A stretch of 64,000 bases of DNA, taken from Verrucomicrobiaceae bacterium. GTDB taxonomy: Bacteria > Verrucomicrobiota > Verrucomicrobiae > Verrucomicrobiales > Akkermansiaceae. The notes under the pieces were generated by a model that did not search any database, was not told the DNA's origin, and saw nothing but the letters and a program-made list of their open reading frames with translations. Positions 1 to 9,552 of this stretch are shown piece after piece (position 1 is the stretch's first letter; every line of letters begins with the position of its first letter). The stretch lies in contig RPOS01000016.1 of the NCBI GenBank assembly GCA_003820635.1, forward strand, positions 1 to 64,000, read 5' to 3'. The translations under genes were made by a program, and so were the position numbers.

Positions 1-300
1 GTAGGCATCATGGGATCGTTCTCGTTCGTCGGCGACGAGCAACTCGCCGCCACCAAGGTTTCCGGCGGCATCGCCGAGGCGCTCATCGCCACCGCCGCAG
101 GCATCGGCATCGCCATCCTGTGCCTGCTGCCCTACAACTTTTTCCGCAAGCGCGTCTCCCTCCTGCGGGGTTCGCTGGAACGCTGGATCAACCACACCGA
201 GTTGCTGGCCAAGTCCGCCAAGGAGCACGGCCACGATCTCGAGGCGTTCGCCTCGAAGACGCGAGAACGCTCCGCTTCAAGACAGAAGACAGAAGACTAG
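1..300 (+). CDS. exbB: ExbB/TolQ/MotA-type proton channel subunit (C-terminal part)
   Basis: The reading frame is open from the first base, so the N-terminus lies outside the window. What remains is the last part of an ExbB/TolQ-like inner-membrane protein. A Gly/Ala-rich helix ([18 protein letters not shown]) matches the last membrane helix of the MotA/TolQ/ExbB family, followed by a basic cytoplasmic tail. In this family the protein forms a pentameric proton channel that works with ExbD to energise TonB- or Tol-type transport. An exbD homologue follows directly. The last residues (RQKTED) are encoded by a tandem heptad repeat that also forms a hairpin, so the natural C-terminus may have been extended by repeat insertion. 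Confidence 0.8.
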   Translation, partial: VGIMGSFSFVGDEQLAATKVSGGIAEALIATAAGIGIAILCLLPYNFFRKRVSLLRGSLERWINHTELLAKSAKEHGHDLEAFASKTRERSASRQKTED

Positions 301-335
301 AAATTCATTATCCTCCGATCTTCTGTCTTCTGTCT
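280..335. repeat. Hairpin made of tandem AAGACAG heptads
   Basis: The left arm (280-296) and right arm (319-335) are perfect 17-nt reverse complements with a 22-nt loop. Both arms are built from the heptad AAGACAG. Degenerate heptads continue to about 356. The element overlaps the last codons of the ExbB gene and ends next to the exbD start. It could act as a terminator, attenuator or mRNA-stability element. It resembles the element at 48.66-48.79 kb. Confidence 0.8.
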
Positions 336-358
336 CCCAGTCTTTTGTCTTTCCAGCC

Positions 359-775
359 ATGCCTGTCCAACTCCACAGTCACAGCAGTGGCGATGAGGGC
401 GATGAAGCCCGCATCGAGGTGGTGCCGCTCATCGACATCATGTTTTTCCTGCTTGCCGCCTTCATGCTGGTGAGCCTGAGCATGACGCATCTCCAGCGCG
501 TGCCGATCAACCTGCCCGAGGCATCCACCGGCATTGCGGACAGCAAGACGCCGCCGTTTCAGATCGCCATCGATGCCAGCGGTGTGACCACCTGGGATGG
601 TAAAATCGTCACTCTTTCCGAAATTACCGGTCGGCTCAAGGCGGCGGCCGCACCCGCGGATTCGCGCGTGCTCATTTCCGCCGACGAAGACGCGCGCCAC
701 AAGCAGGTGCTGGGCGTGCTCAATGCCGTGCGCGATGCCGGCGTGGAAAAAGTCAGCTTCGAAACCAAGGAATGA
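359..775 (+). CDS. exbD: ExbD/TolR-family biopolymer transport protein
   Basis: A 138-residue protein with the ExbD layout: short cytoplasmic N-terminus, one membrane helix at about residues 22-42 containing the family motif VVPLIDIMFFLLAAFML (the Asp is the proton-coupling residue), then a periplasmic domain. It partners the ExbB-like protein upstream in a proton-driven energy transducer for TonB-dependent import or cell-envelope work. The stop codon overlaps the next start (ATGA), so translation is probably coupled. Confidence 0.92.
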   Translation: MPVQLHSHSSGDEGDEARIEVVPLIDIMFFLLAAFMLVSLSMTHLQRVPINLPEASTGIADSKTPPFQIAIDASGVTTWDGKIVTLSEITGRLKAAAAPADSRVLISADEDARHKQVLGVLNAVRDAGVEKVSFETKE

Positions 776-1212
776 ACTCCCGCGTCCTGCCCGTGCTCAA
801 TCTGATCGGCTGCCTCGCCCTCACCGGGTTGGTCGTCGTGCAATGGCGCAAGGAACGCTCGCTGGACGGCGCGTTATCGGGTTTGAAAACGGAGCTCGCC
901 ACCGCGAGGCACCAAGCTGCGGAGGATGCCAAACACCGGACCGCGCTCGAGCGGGACATCGCCGTGCTCAAGGAATCCATCGAGGCCACCCAGCAAGCCG
1001 CCGAATCCTCCGCCCGCAACCTTGCGGAGAAGGACCAACTGGTCAACCAACTCCAAACCGCCAATGCGTCCGCACGCGAGCAGGTCGCCGTTTGGGAGGA
1101 CGCCGTCAAACAGCGCGATGAGCGCATCCAGGCACTGGATGCCGATCTCGGCAAAACACGCGCGCGGCTGGACGAGGCGATCCAGCGCCTCAAGGAATCC
1201 GGGGCGAGGTGA
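772..1212 (+). CDS. Membrane-anchored coiled-coil protein of the ExbBD operon
   Basis: The N-terminus holds one membrane helix (VLNLIGCLALTGLVVVQW), followed by about 110 residues rich in Ala, Glu, Gln and Arg with heptad spacing, predicted as a continuous coiled coil. There is no catalytic motif. The 4-bp overlap with exbD shows it is part of the same operon. It is probably exported with the coil in the periplasm, where it could bridge the ExbBD motor to a partner. The family is not recognised; the role is inferred from context only. Confidence 0.75.
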   Translation: MNSRVLPVLNLIGCLALTGLVVVQWRKERSLDGALSGLKTELATARHQAAEDAKHRTALERDIAVLKESIEATQQAAESSARNLAEKDQLVNQLQTANASAREQVAVWEDAVKQRDERIQALDADLGKTRARLDEAIQRLKESGAR

Positions 1213-1295
1213 TGCGCCGCCCGCATATGGGCTTGAGCGTCCGTTTCCTGCCCATGCTGGACAAACCGCGCCCGCTCTGCCATCCATCCGCCCCC

Positions 1296-3974
<2,679 letters not shown>

Positions 3975-4026
3975 AATCTTGCCAAACCGGGTTCAAAACC
4001 TAAACTTGCCATCCCATAGCGGAGCG

Positions 4027-5091
4027 ATGGATAAACTCAACAGGATACCCGGGATTGAAGAATCGTCGCTCGAGTTGCTCGAAGCAGCCGGTTTCCTCGA
4101 TGTCGAGGCATTGGCCAGGGCCGGGACGGATGAGCTCACCGCCGAGTTGCAGCGTGCCAATTCGATCCTCCAGATCACGGCGCATGCCCCATCCCGCTTG
4201 CTGGTTGAGAACTGGATCCATTCCGCCCGCGAAATTTCCGGAGTGACTGGCGAAATTGAGAGTCCGGCCGAGATGCCGGTGGACCACGAGCAATCGCCAC
4301 CGGTGGCCGCCATGCTCAACGGCGCGCCCTTCGCCATCCCGCTTCCGGCCCGCGTGCTGGTGTCACAGCAACTGGCGGTTTCGGACATACCCCCGGCGAT
4401 ATTGCTCAACCGCTATTCGGGTGAGCTGGATGTCAGAACCGGGCGGAGAATCCCGGAGGGCCGCAATCCCAAGGCCAAGACAGGCAATACTGCCAATCAC
4501 TTTGTCCGGTTCTCGGAATCCGTCATCGGCGCGCGCCTCGAGATTGATACTTCCCGGTTGCGCTCCACCGATGAGGTAGGCGAGCCAATGGTCAGGCTTC
4601 CCGCAGTCAAGGTCTCGCCGGCCAATGACCGCGTGGCCTTGATTCGCGCCCCGCGGACGGAAACCAACCTGGGTCGCGATCCGCAATCGCGCTGGTATAT
4701 CCGCGGGGTTCTTCACAGCCATCCGCTCTCCATCGCCGTCGGTGCCTTCGTCACCCTAATGTTGTTTGTGGCCATTCCCCTCGCGGTGGCATCTTCGGTG
4801 CTTCTGTTGCTTTCCGGCGAGATGCCGCGTGATTTTAAGTGGGTGCCGGGCTGGTTGATCGTTTTCCCGCTGGTTATGCCGCTATTGGGCCTTTGCTATC
4901 TCATCTGGGGTTTGAATGGCTCCTGCCGGATTTGCGGACAAAGTCTTTTCCGTCACCGCCACCATCGGAAAAACTCGCGTGCCCACCACGTTCCGGGGCT
5001 GGGTTATATTCTGCCGCTCTGTGTTCATATTCTCCTGTTCCGTTGGTTCCGTTGTACGCACTGCGGCACGCCTGTGCGCCTCAAGGAATGA
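4027..5091 (+). CDS. Helix-hairpin-helix (DUF4332-like) membrane protein with zinc ribbon
   Basis: A 354-residue protein. Residues 1-75 (start MDKLNRIPGIEESSLELLEA) resemble the helix-hairpin-helix fold of the DUF4332 family. A long central region of unknown fold follows, then two membrane helices (SIAVGAFVTLMLFVAIPLAV and GWLIVFPLVMPLLGLCYLIW). The C-terminus carries a zinc-ribbon-like CRICG...CTHCG pair around a third hydrophobic segment. The function is unknown. The combination of a DNA-binding-type motif with membrane anchoring and a metal site is unusual. It stands alone between valS and a lipoprotein gene on the same strand. Confidence 0.75.
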   Translation: MDKLNRIPGIEESSLELLEAAGFLDVEALARAGTDELTAELQRANSILQITAHAPSRLLVENWIHSAREISGVTGEIESPAEMPVDHEQSPPVAAMLNGAPFAIPLPARVLVSQQLAVSDIPPAILLNRYSGELDVRTGRRIPEGRNPKAKTGNTANHFVRFSESVIGARLEIDTSRLRSTDEVGEPMVRLPAVKVSPANDRVALIRAPRTETNLGRDPQSRWYIRGVLHSHPLSIAVGAFVTLMLFVAIPLAVASSVLLLLSGEMPRDFKWVPGWLIVFPLVMPLLGLCYLIWGLNGSCRICGQSLFRHRHHRKNSRAHHVPGLGYILPLCVHILLFRWFRCTHCGTPVRLKE

Positions 5092-5122
5092 CCGAGCAGT
5101 CTGCTGAATTCCCTCCTCTCCG

Positions 5123-6031
5123 ATGTTGCGATTTCCTTCCTGCCTGTTGGCATTGGCCGTCCTGACGTCCTGCGCGAAATCCGGCTCCGGCACGGCCCCC
5201 GCGCCGATGCCACCGGCCGCTTCGGAGGTTCCGCCCATGCTCCGGGCGGGAGTCCGCGATGCCGGCACTCCGGTCACTCCCGGTAGCGCTCCGGTGGAGC
5301 TCACGCCGGAGGAAGACATCGTTTTCACCGATCCGGACAATCCGGATGCCACCCTGCCCGAGCTTTCCACCCTGCTTTCCACCACTCCCAAGCGCCGTGG
5401 CCCGTGGGAGCAGAGCGAAACCATCGCCAAGCGCCGCGCCGCCCGCGAGGGCAAGCCGCTGCTCATCTGGTTCACCGATTCCGCCCGCAGCCCGATGTGC
5501 AAGGCGCTCAGCCAGGAACTCTTCGCCACGCCGGATTTCGAAAAATGGGCTTCCGAAAAACTCATCCGCCTGCGTGTTGATTCCAATATCCAGGTGGACG
5601 ACCCGGAGCTTTCGCTTGGCGACAAGGAGACCCGCATTGTGGATCTCAAGGCCTACGTCGCCCGCATGAAGAAGCAATACAAGATACTCGGCAGTCCGGT
5701 GGTGGTCCTGCTCAACCCCGGCGGCGAGGTGATCGGCACCTACCGCGGCTACAAGCGCGGCGATGCGGACTACTTCTGGGGCTTGATCAAGCAGGGTGAG
5801 GTGGCCTCGGCACACGCTTACCAGAGTTGGCGCGCATCACTGGAGAAAAAAGGCTACCGCGAGTGGACCGACCGACTCGACCGCAAGGTTTTTGCAAAAC
5901 TCGTCGCCTACACCAACGGCTCCCTCACGCTTGTCGAACCGGACGGCACCCGCAGCCGCACTCAAGAAAACAAGTTCTCCGACAAGGACCGCGAGTGGAT
6001 TGCCCAGCAGAAACGAATCCGCGGGCTGTAG
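5123..6031 (+). CDS. Thioredoxin-fold lipoprotein lacking the CxxC motif
   Basis: A lipoprotein signal (LALAVLTSC, Cys 18) is followed by a Pro/Ala-rich linker and a thioredoxin-like domain at about residues 95-230 (GKPLLIWFTDSARSPMCKAL, then ILGSPVVVLLNPGGEVIGTY with the cis-Pro). In active thioredoxins the first segment has CxxC; here only the second Cys is left (SPMC), so disulfide exchange is unlikely unless it works as a single-Cys thiol protein. Probably anchored in the outer or inner membrane facing the periplasm. Substrate unknown. Confidence 0.78.
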   Translation: MLRFPSCLLALAVLTSCAKSGSGTAPAPMPPAASEVPPMLRAGVRDAGTPVTPGSAPVELTPEEDIVFTDPDNPDATLPELSTLLSTTPKRRGPWEQSETIAKRRAAREGKPLLIWFTDSARSPMCKALSQELFATPDFEKWASEKLIRLRVDSNIQVDDPELSLGDKETRIVDLKAYVARMKKQYKILGSPVVVLLNPGGEVIGTYRGYKRGDADYFWGLIKQGEVASAHAYQSWRASLEKKGYREWTDRLDRKVFAKLVAYTNGSLTLVEPDGTRSRTQENKFSDKDREWIAQQKRIRGL

Positions 6032-6084
6032 GGTGGTATTTTGCTCGACGCCCCGTCGCGCCGCGGTCTTGCTCTGCCCGCCCC

Positions 6085-6666
6085 ATGAGCAAAGATAAAT
6101 TGAACTCCCCGGAACCTGGCGAAACTCCTGCTGGCGATGCGCCGCAAAAGCCAAAAGTTTCCAAACCCCGTGCCGCGAAATCCGCGAAGCCCGCCAAGGC
6201 CACGCCGTCTGCCGCCGCCGAGCCTGCGCTGGAAAAACCCGCCGCATCATATCCGGTTTTCGATTTGTCCGATGCTCCGGCGGCATCCGCTCCAGCCGCC
6301 AGCCAGGACTGGCCGGAGCCGGAGGCTGCTCCGGCTGAGGCGGAAGCCCCATTGCCCGGCGGCTCCAAACGCAGCAAGCGCCGCCGCAAGAAGGGTAAGG
6401 GCGGCGGTTCACAAATTGCCGCCCAGCCTGTGGCGGACGCGGTTTCGCCGGAATCGGACGAAGCACCCGCCTCATCCCGCCCGCCCAGGCAAGAGCGGCC
6501 GAGGCCGGACTCCGAGAGCGTCGCCAAACTGGCGTGGAAAATCTATCTCGCCGAGGTCAGCGAGGAGGGCGTCGCGCTCATTGGCGACAATGACGCCAAG
6601 GAACTTTCGCGCCGCTGTTTCCGCCTGGCGGAAATTTTCATCGAGGAGCAGGCACGCAGGCGCTGA
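6085..6666 (+). CDS. Basic, Ala/Pro-rich low-complexity protein
   Basis: The 193-residue protein has a long disordered N-terminus rich in Ala, Pro, Glu and Lys, a strongly basic patch (KRSKRRRKKGKGGG) near the middle, and a conserved-looking helical end (SVAKLAWKIYLAEVSEEGVA to the C-terminal FIEEQARRR). The basic patch suggests nucleic-acid or ribosome contact, but no family is recognised. The start follows TGCCCGCCCC ATG without a clear Shine-Dalgarno sequence. It is convergent with nuoA. Confidence 0.65.
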   Translation: MSKDKLNSPEPGETPAGDAPQKPKVSKPRAAKSAKPAKATPSAAAEPALEKPAASYPVFDLSDAPAASAPAASQDWPEPEAAPAEAEAPLPGGSKRSKRRRKKGKGGGSQIAAQPVADAVSPESDEAPASSRPPRQERPRPDSESVAKLAWKIYLAEVSEEGVALIGDNDAKELSRRCFRLAEIFIEEQARRR

Positions 6667-6679
6667 GACGCCGGGAGGC

Positions 6680-7051
6680 TCAAACCTTCCAGCTCAGCGC
6701 GCCCTTCTTGAGCGCATAGGCGTAGGCCACCAGCAGGATGCCGGCGAAGCCCGCCATGCTGGCCAGCGCCATCGGGCCGTTTGCCGTCAGATCCCGGAAC
6801 TGCACTGCCCACGGATACATGAAGACCACCTCGATGTCGAACAGCACGAACAGCATCGCCACCAGGTAGAATTTCACCGAAAAGCGTGGCGCGCCTTCGC
6901 CGATCGGTGTCATTCCGCACTCATAAGGACTGTCCTTGGCGGCGCTGCGCCGCGCCGAGCGACCGAAGATCACACTCAAGGCCAGCACTGCGCCGGCAAA
7001 GCCCGCGGCAATGAGGATTTGCAAAAGAACCGGCAGGTATTGGTCGGGCAT
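6680..7051 (-). CDS. nuoA: NADH-quinone oxidoreductase subunit A
   Basis: A 123-residue protein with three membrane helices and the NuoA signature between the first two (SPYECGMTPIGEGAPRFSVK) and FDIEVVFMYPWA in the second. NuoA is part of the membrane arm of respiratory complex I, near the quinone site. Here it stands alone: neither neighbour is another nuo gene, so the other subunits must be encoded outside this window. Confidence 0.95.
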   Translation of the reverse strand: MPDQYLPVLLQILIAAGFAGAVLALSVIFGRSARRSAAKDSPYECGMTPIGEGAPRFSVKFYLVAMLFVLFDIEVVFMYPWAVQFRDLTANGPMALASMAGFAGILLVAYAYALKKGALSWKV

Positions 7052-7108
7052 GGCGAGGAAAGTTGGAGAGCCGCGCAGGTCTTAGGAAACGGCGCGCGCT
7101 TTGGGTAG

Positions 7109-7140
7109 AAAAAAACCCGCGCCTTGCAAGGCGCGGGTTT
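7109..7140 (-). terminator. Rho-independent terminator of the 7169-7489 gene
   Basis: A perfect 13-bp GC-rich stem (AAACCCGCGCC arms) closed by a very short loop. On the minus strand it is followed by a run of T, directly downstream of the small minus-strand gene. Confidence 0.85.
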
Positions 7141-7168
7141 TGGAAAAATGCCGGAAAACGCAACTAGC

Positions 7169-7489
7169 TCAGTCTTGAGCGGCAGCGGCTTCTTGGGCGG
7201 CCGCGTAGGCGCTGGACGCCTCATGCACGCGGGAGGTGCCCTTGTATTCCTTGCCGAGCTTTTCAACCAAGCCGCGGGTCACCAGATTTTGAAGTTTTTC
7301 ATAGGCGCGCAGCCGCAGCATTTCCTCGCCACCGCTCACCGCATTGCGGAGCTTGAGATTTGCAAAAACCCGCTCGAACAGGTCGTTGAAACCGAACACT
7401 TTTTTCTCGGAGAGAACATTCACGAGCTCGTCAGTGACGTGGTCTGGGAGGCGGCGTGAGAATCGGGTACGTTTCGTGGTGATTGCCAT
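7169..7489 (-). CDS. Small conserved-looking protein, possible winged-helix
   Basis: The 106-residue product begins MAITTKRTRFSRRLPDHVTD and has a helix-rich, basic body (SGGEEMLRLRAYEKLQNLVT then RGLVEKLGKEYKG). The pattern of helices followed by a short basic hairpin could be a small winged-helix domain, but no family is recognised. The C-terminus is Ala/Gln-rich. It has its own strong terminator and lies divergently from the L31 gene, so it is likely a single-gene unit. Confidence 0.65.
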   Translation of the reverse strand: MAITTKRTRFSRRLPDHVTDELVNVLSEKKVFGFNDLFERVFANLKLRNAVSGGEEMLRLRAYEKLQNLVTRGLVEKLGKEYKGTSRVHEASSAYAAAQEAAAAQD

Positions 7490-7625
7490 AACGACGCGAA
7501 CATACACCCCCCTTGTGACAAAAGCGACCCAAAAAATAGCCAAACATCCCAAGCTTAAATTAATTATTTGCAAGTCCTAAATTTCAATTTCTGAAAAAAG
7601 TTTGAAAATCGCTGGGCATGGCAGC

Positions 7626-7654
7626 TTGACAGGCGGGGGATTTGAGGCAGTCTC
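7626..7654 (+). promoter_or_regulatory. Putative sigma-70-type promoter for rpmE
   Basis: TTGACA at 7626-7631 is a perfect -35 box. A 16-17 nt spacer leads to CAGTCT/AGTCTC, a weak -10 similar to TAGTCT in front of the ncRNA near 44.9 kb. The start codon of rpmE is about 45 nt downstream. Confidence 0.5.
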
Positions 7655-7698
7655 TGCCCCCCGGCGCGTCGGAAACGTGGCGGCACCCACTGATTCCC

Positions 7699-7968
7699 AT
7701 GAAAAAGGACCTTCATCCCAAATACAATCCAGTTGTCTTCGTGGACATGACCACCGGCAAACGTTTCATCAGCCGCTCGACCAAGACTTCCGATAAGAAG
7801 GAAGTGATTGATGGCGTGGAACACAGTCTCATCTCGATCGGCATCACGTCCGACTCGCACCCGTTCTTCACCGGGCTTGCGCAGTTTGTGGACACCGAGG
7901 GCCGCATCGACAAGTTCCAGAAGCGTTTCGGCGCGGTGCGCCGCGTGGGCAAGCCCAAGCTCGACTGA
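7699..7968 (+). CDS. rpmE: 50S ribosomal protein L31, type B
   Basis: Starts MKKDLHPKYNPVVFVDMTTG, the L31 signature. It lacks the zinc-binding Cys pair of type A L31 and contains the longer type B body (SDSHPFFTGLAQFVDTEGRI), 89 residues in total. Type B copies often serve under zinc limitation; whether this genome also has a type A gene cannot be seen here. It has its own promoter and terminator. Confidence 0.96.
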   Translation: MKKDLHPKYNPVVFVDMTTGKRFISRSTKTSDKKEVIDGVEHSLISIGITSDSHPFFTGLAQFVDTEGRIDKFQKRFGAVRRVGKPKLD

Positions 7969-7992
7969 GCCCCGGTGTTTTTCCCGCTTTCC

Positions 7993-8030
7993 AAAATGCC
8001 CGTCCGCCACCTTGCGGTCGGGCATTTTGC
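7993..8030 (+). terminator. Terminator of rpmE
   Basis: Ten-base arms AAAATGCCCG (7993-8002) and CGGGCATTTT (8019-8028) form a stem 24 bp after the rpmE stop codon. Confidence 0.8.
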
Positions 8031-8090
8031 GTTCTGGCCCGGCGCTGGATCGAGCGTTGCGCTTTGGTGGGGATTTGCGAGACTGTGGCG

Positions 8091-9059
8091 GTGATTCGGA
8101 ATTTTCCACTACCTTGGTTGGCGCTGGCCGCCTGCTTGTTTTGGCTTGGCGGCTGCGGCCCTGCATACACTCCGGTGTATCATCCCAAGGCTGCGGGCGC
8201 CAAGGGCGAGACATTCGGCTACCGCAAGTGGATCGCGGAGCAAACCGAACCGGATGTGGTGCTCATCGGCATCCACGGCTTCTGCGGTGCCTCGATCGAT
8301 TATGAAAACCTCGGCAATTACTTCCTCGAGCACCAGTCGCGCACCGGGCTCTATGCCTACGAGTTGCGTGGCCAGGGCAGCGACCCCATCCACGCGCGGC
8401 GCGGCGATATCGGCAGCACGCGGGATTGGTATCAGGACCTGTTTGCCTTCACCCAGCTCGTGCGCGAACGCCATCCGGATGCCAAGGTGGTTTGGTTTGG
8501 CGAGAGCATGGGAGCTCTGATTGCGGCGCACGCCTGGCGCGAGTCCCCGCCCGGCCCTCCGCCCTGCGATGGGTTGGTGCTTTCCTCGCCGATTGTGAGG
8601 TTCCGCGACGACATTCCGGCATGGACGCCGGGGCTGGTACAGATCGCCGCCACCACCCTGCCACTGGCGCGCGTCTCGCTGGAAACGCTTTCCGGCGGGC
8701 ATGAGGTGCAGATGACGCAATCATCCGTCCATGGCGAGCAGGTGAAAAAGAATCCCTATCACGTCGAGCAGCACACGCTGCGGATGATCGGCGCGCTCAG
8801 CCGCCTGATCACCGGCATGAATGACTGCGCGGCCACTTTCCAGGCTCCGGTGCTGGTGCTCCACGGCGGCCAGGATTTTTTCAACAACGACTCGGACGTC
8901 CGCGGGTTTGTCGCCCGCATCCCGGAGCAAACCTCGATCACCTACCGGAATTACCCGGCCGCCTACCACCTCCTGATGTATGACGACAAGCGGGAAACCA
9001 TTTTCCGCGATGTTTGCCGCTGGTTGAACCGCCTGCGCCGGGATCGCTTGGATAATTAA
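8091..9059 (+). CDS. Alpha/beta-hydrolase lipoprotein
   Basis: A lipobox (LFWLGGC) ends the signal peptide. The mature part is an alpha/beta-hydrolase of the serine-aminopeptidase/monoglyceride-lipase type: oxyanion motif GIHGFCGAS, nucleophile elbow WFGESMGALIAAH, acid in VLHGGQDFF and catalytic His in AAYHLLMYDD. It probably cleaves an ester, such as a lysophospholipid or acylglycerol, at the envelope. No ATG starts the gene; GTG at 8091 gives the best signal peptide, while TTG at 8064 is also in frame. Confidence 0.82.
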   Translation: MIRNFPLPWLALAACLFWLGGCGPAYTPVYHPKAAGAKGETFGYRKWIAEQTEPDVVLIGIHGFCGASIDYENLGNYFLEHQSRTGLYAYELRGQGSDPIHARRGDIGSTRDWYQDLFAFTQLVRERHPDAKVVWFGESMGALIAAHAWRESPPGPPPCDGLVLSSPIVRFRDDIPAWTPGLVQIAATTLPLARVSLETLSGGHEVQMTQSSVHGEQVKKNPYHVEQHTLRMIGALSRLITGMNDCAATFQAPVLVLHGGQDFFNNDSDVRGFVARIPEQTSITYRNYPAAYHLLMYDDKRETIFRDVCRWLNRLRRDRLDN

Positions 9060-9083
9060 TTCGGAAATGCGTCGGGTTTCGTC

Positions 9084-9112
9084 TTGACGCCTTGGTTTTG
9101 GCGGCCATTCTT
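9084..9112 (+). promoter_or_regulatory. Putative promoter for rpmB
   Basis: TTGACG at 9084-9089, a 17-nt spacer and ATTCTT at 9107-9112, located 33 nt upstream of the rpmB start. Confidence 0.5.
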
Positions 9113-9144
9113 CGCGCCCCGCAACCCCACAAAATCTTTTCACC

Positions 9145-9408
9145 ATGGCCCGTATTTGCATCATCAGAGGAACCCAAGTCCGCTCCGGCGGCAGAATCCA
9201 TCGTTCCGGTTTGGCCAAGAAAAAGGGCGGTATCGGTCGCCACGTCACCAAGGTCGTGAAGCGCACCGTTTCTCCCAATCTCCAAACCAAGCGCATCTGG
9301 GTTCCCGAACTCGGAACCTACATCCGCATGAAGCTGAGCTGCCGCGCCCTCAAGACGATGAACAAGAACGGAGCCTACGCCACCCTCAAGAAGGCCGGTC
9401 TGCTCTGA
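9145..9408 (+). CDS. rpmB: 50S ribosomal protein L28
   Basis: An 87-residue basic protein beginning MARICIIRGTQVRSGGRIHR, with the L28 core (KRIWVPELGTYIRMKLSCRA) and C-terminal helix. It is a structural protein of the large ribosomal subunit. Stand-alone gene with its own promoter-like boxes and a terminator downstream. Confidence 0.96.
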   Translation: MARICIIRGTQVRSGGRIHRSGLAKKKGGIGRHVTKVVKRTVSPNLQTKRIWVPELGTYIRMKLSCRALKTMNKNGAYATLKKAGLL

Positions 9409-9444
9409 TCCGCTGAGGTCCTCAAAACATTCATTTTCATGTGA

Positions 9445-9476
9445 ACGGCCCGGTTTCACCACCGGGTCGTTTTTTG
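9445..9476 (+). terminator. Terminator of rpmB
   Basis: Arms ACGGCCCGGT and ACCGGGTCGT form a 10-bp stem with one G-T pair and a TTCACC loop, followed by six T residues. Confidence 0.88.
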
Positions 9477-9552
9477 TATTTCAGTGCCTGGATGGTGAAG
9501 TGATCAACCATCCGCTCGTGGTTGTTCTCCGGGTTTCCAATGAGCCCAGGCA

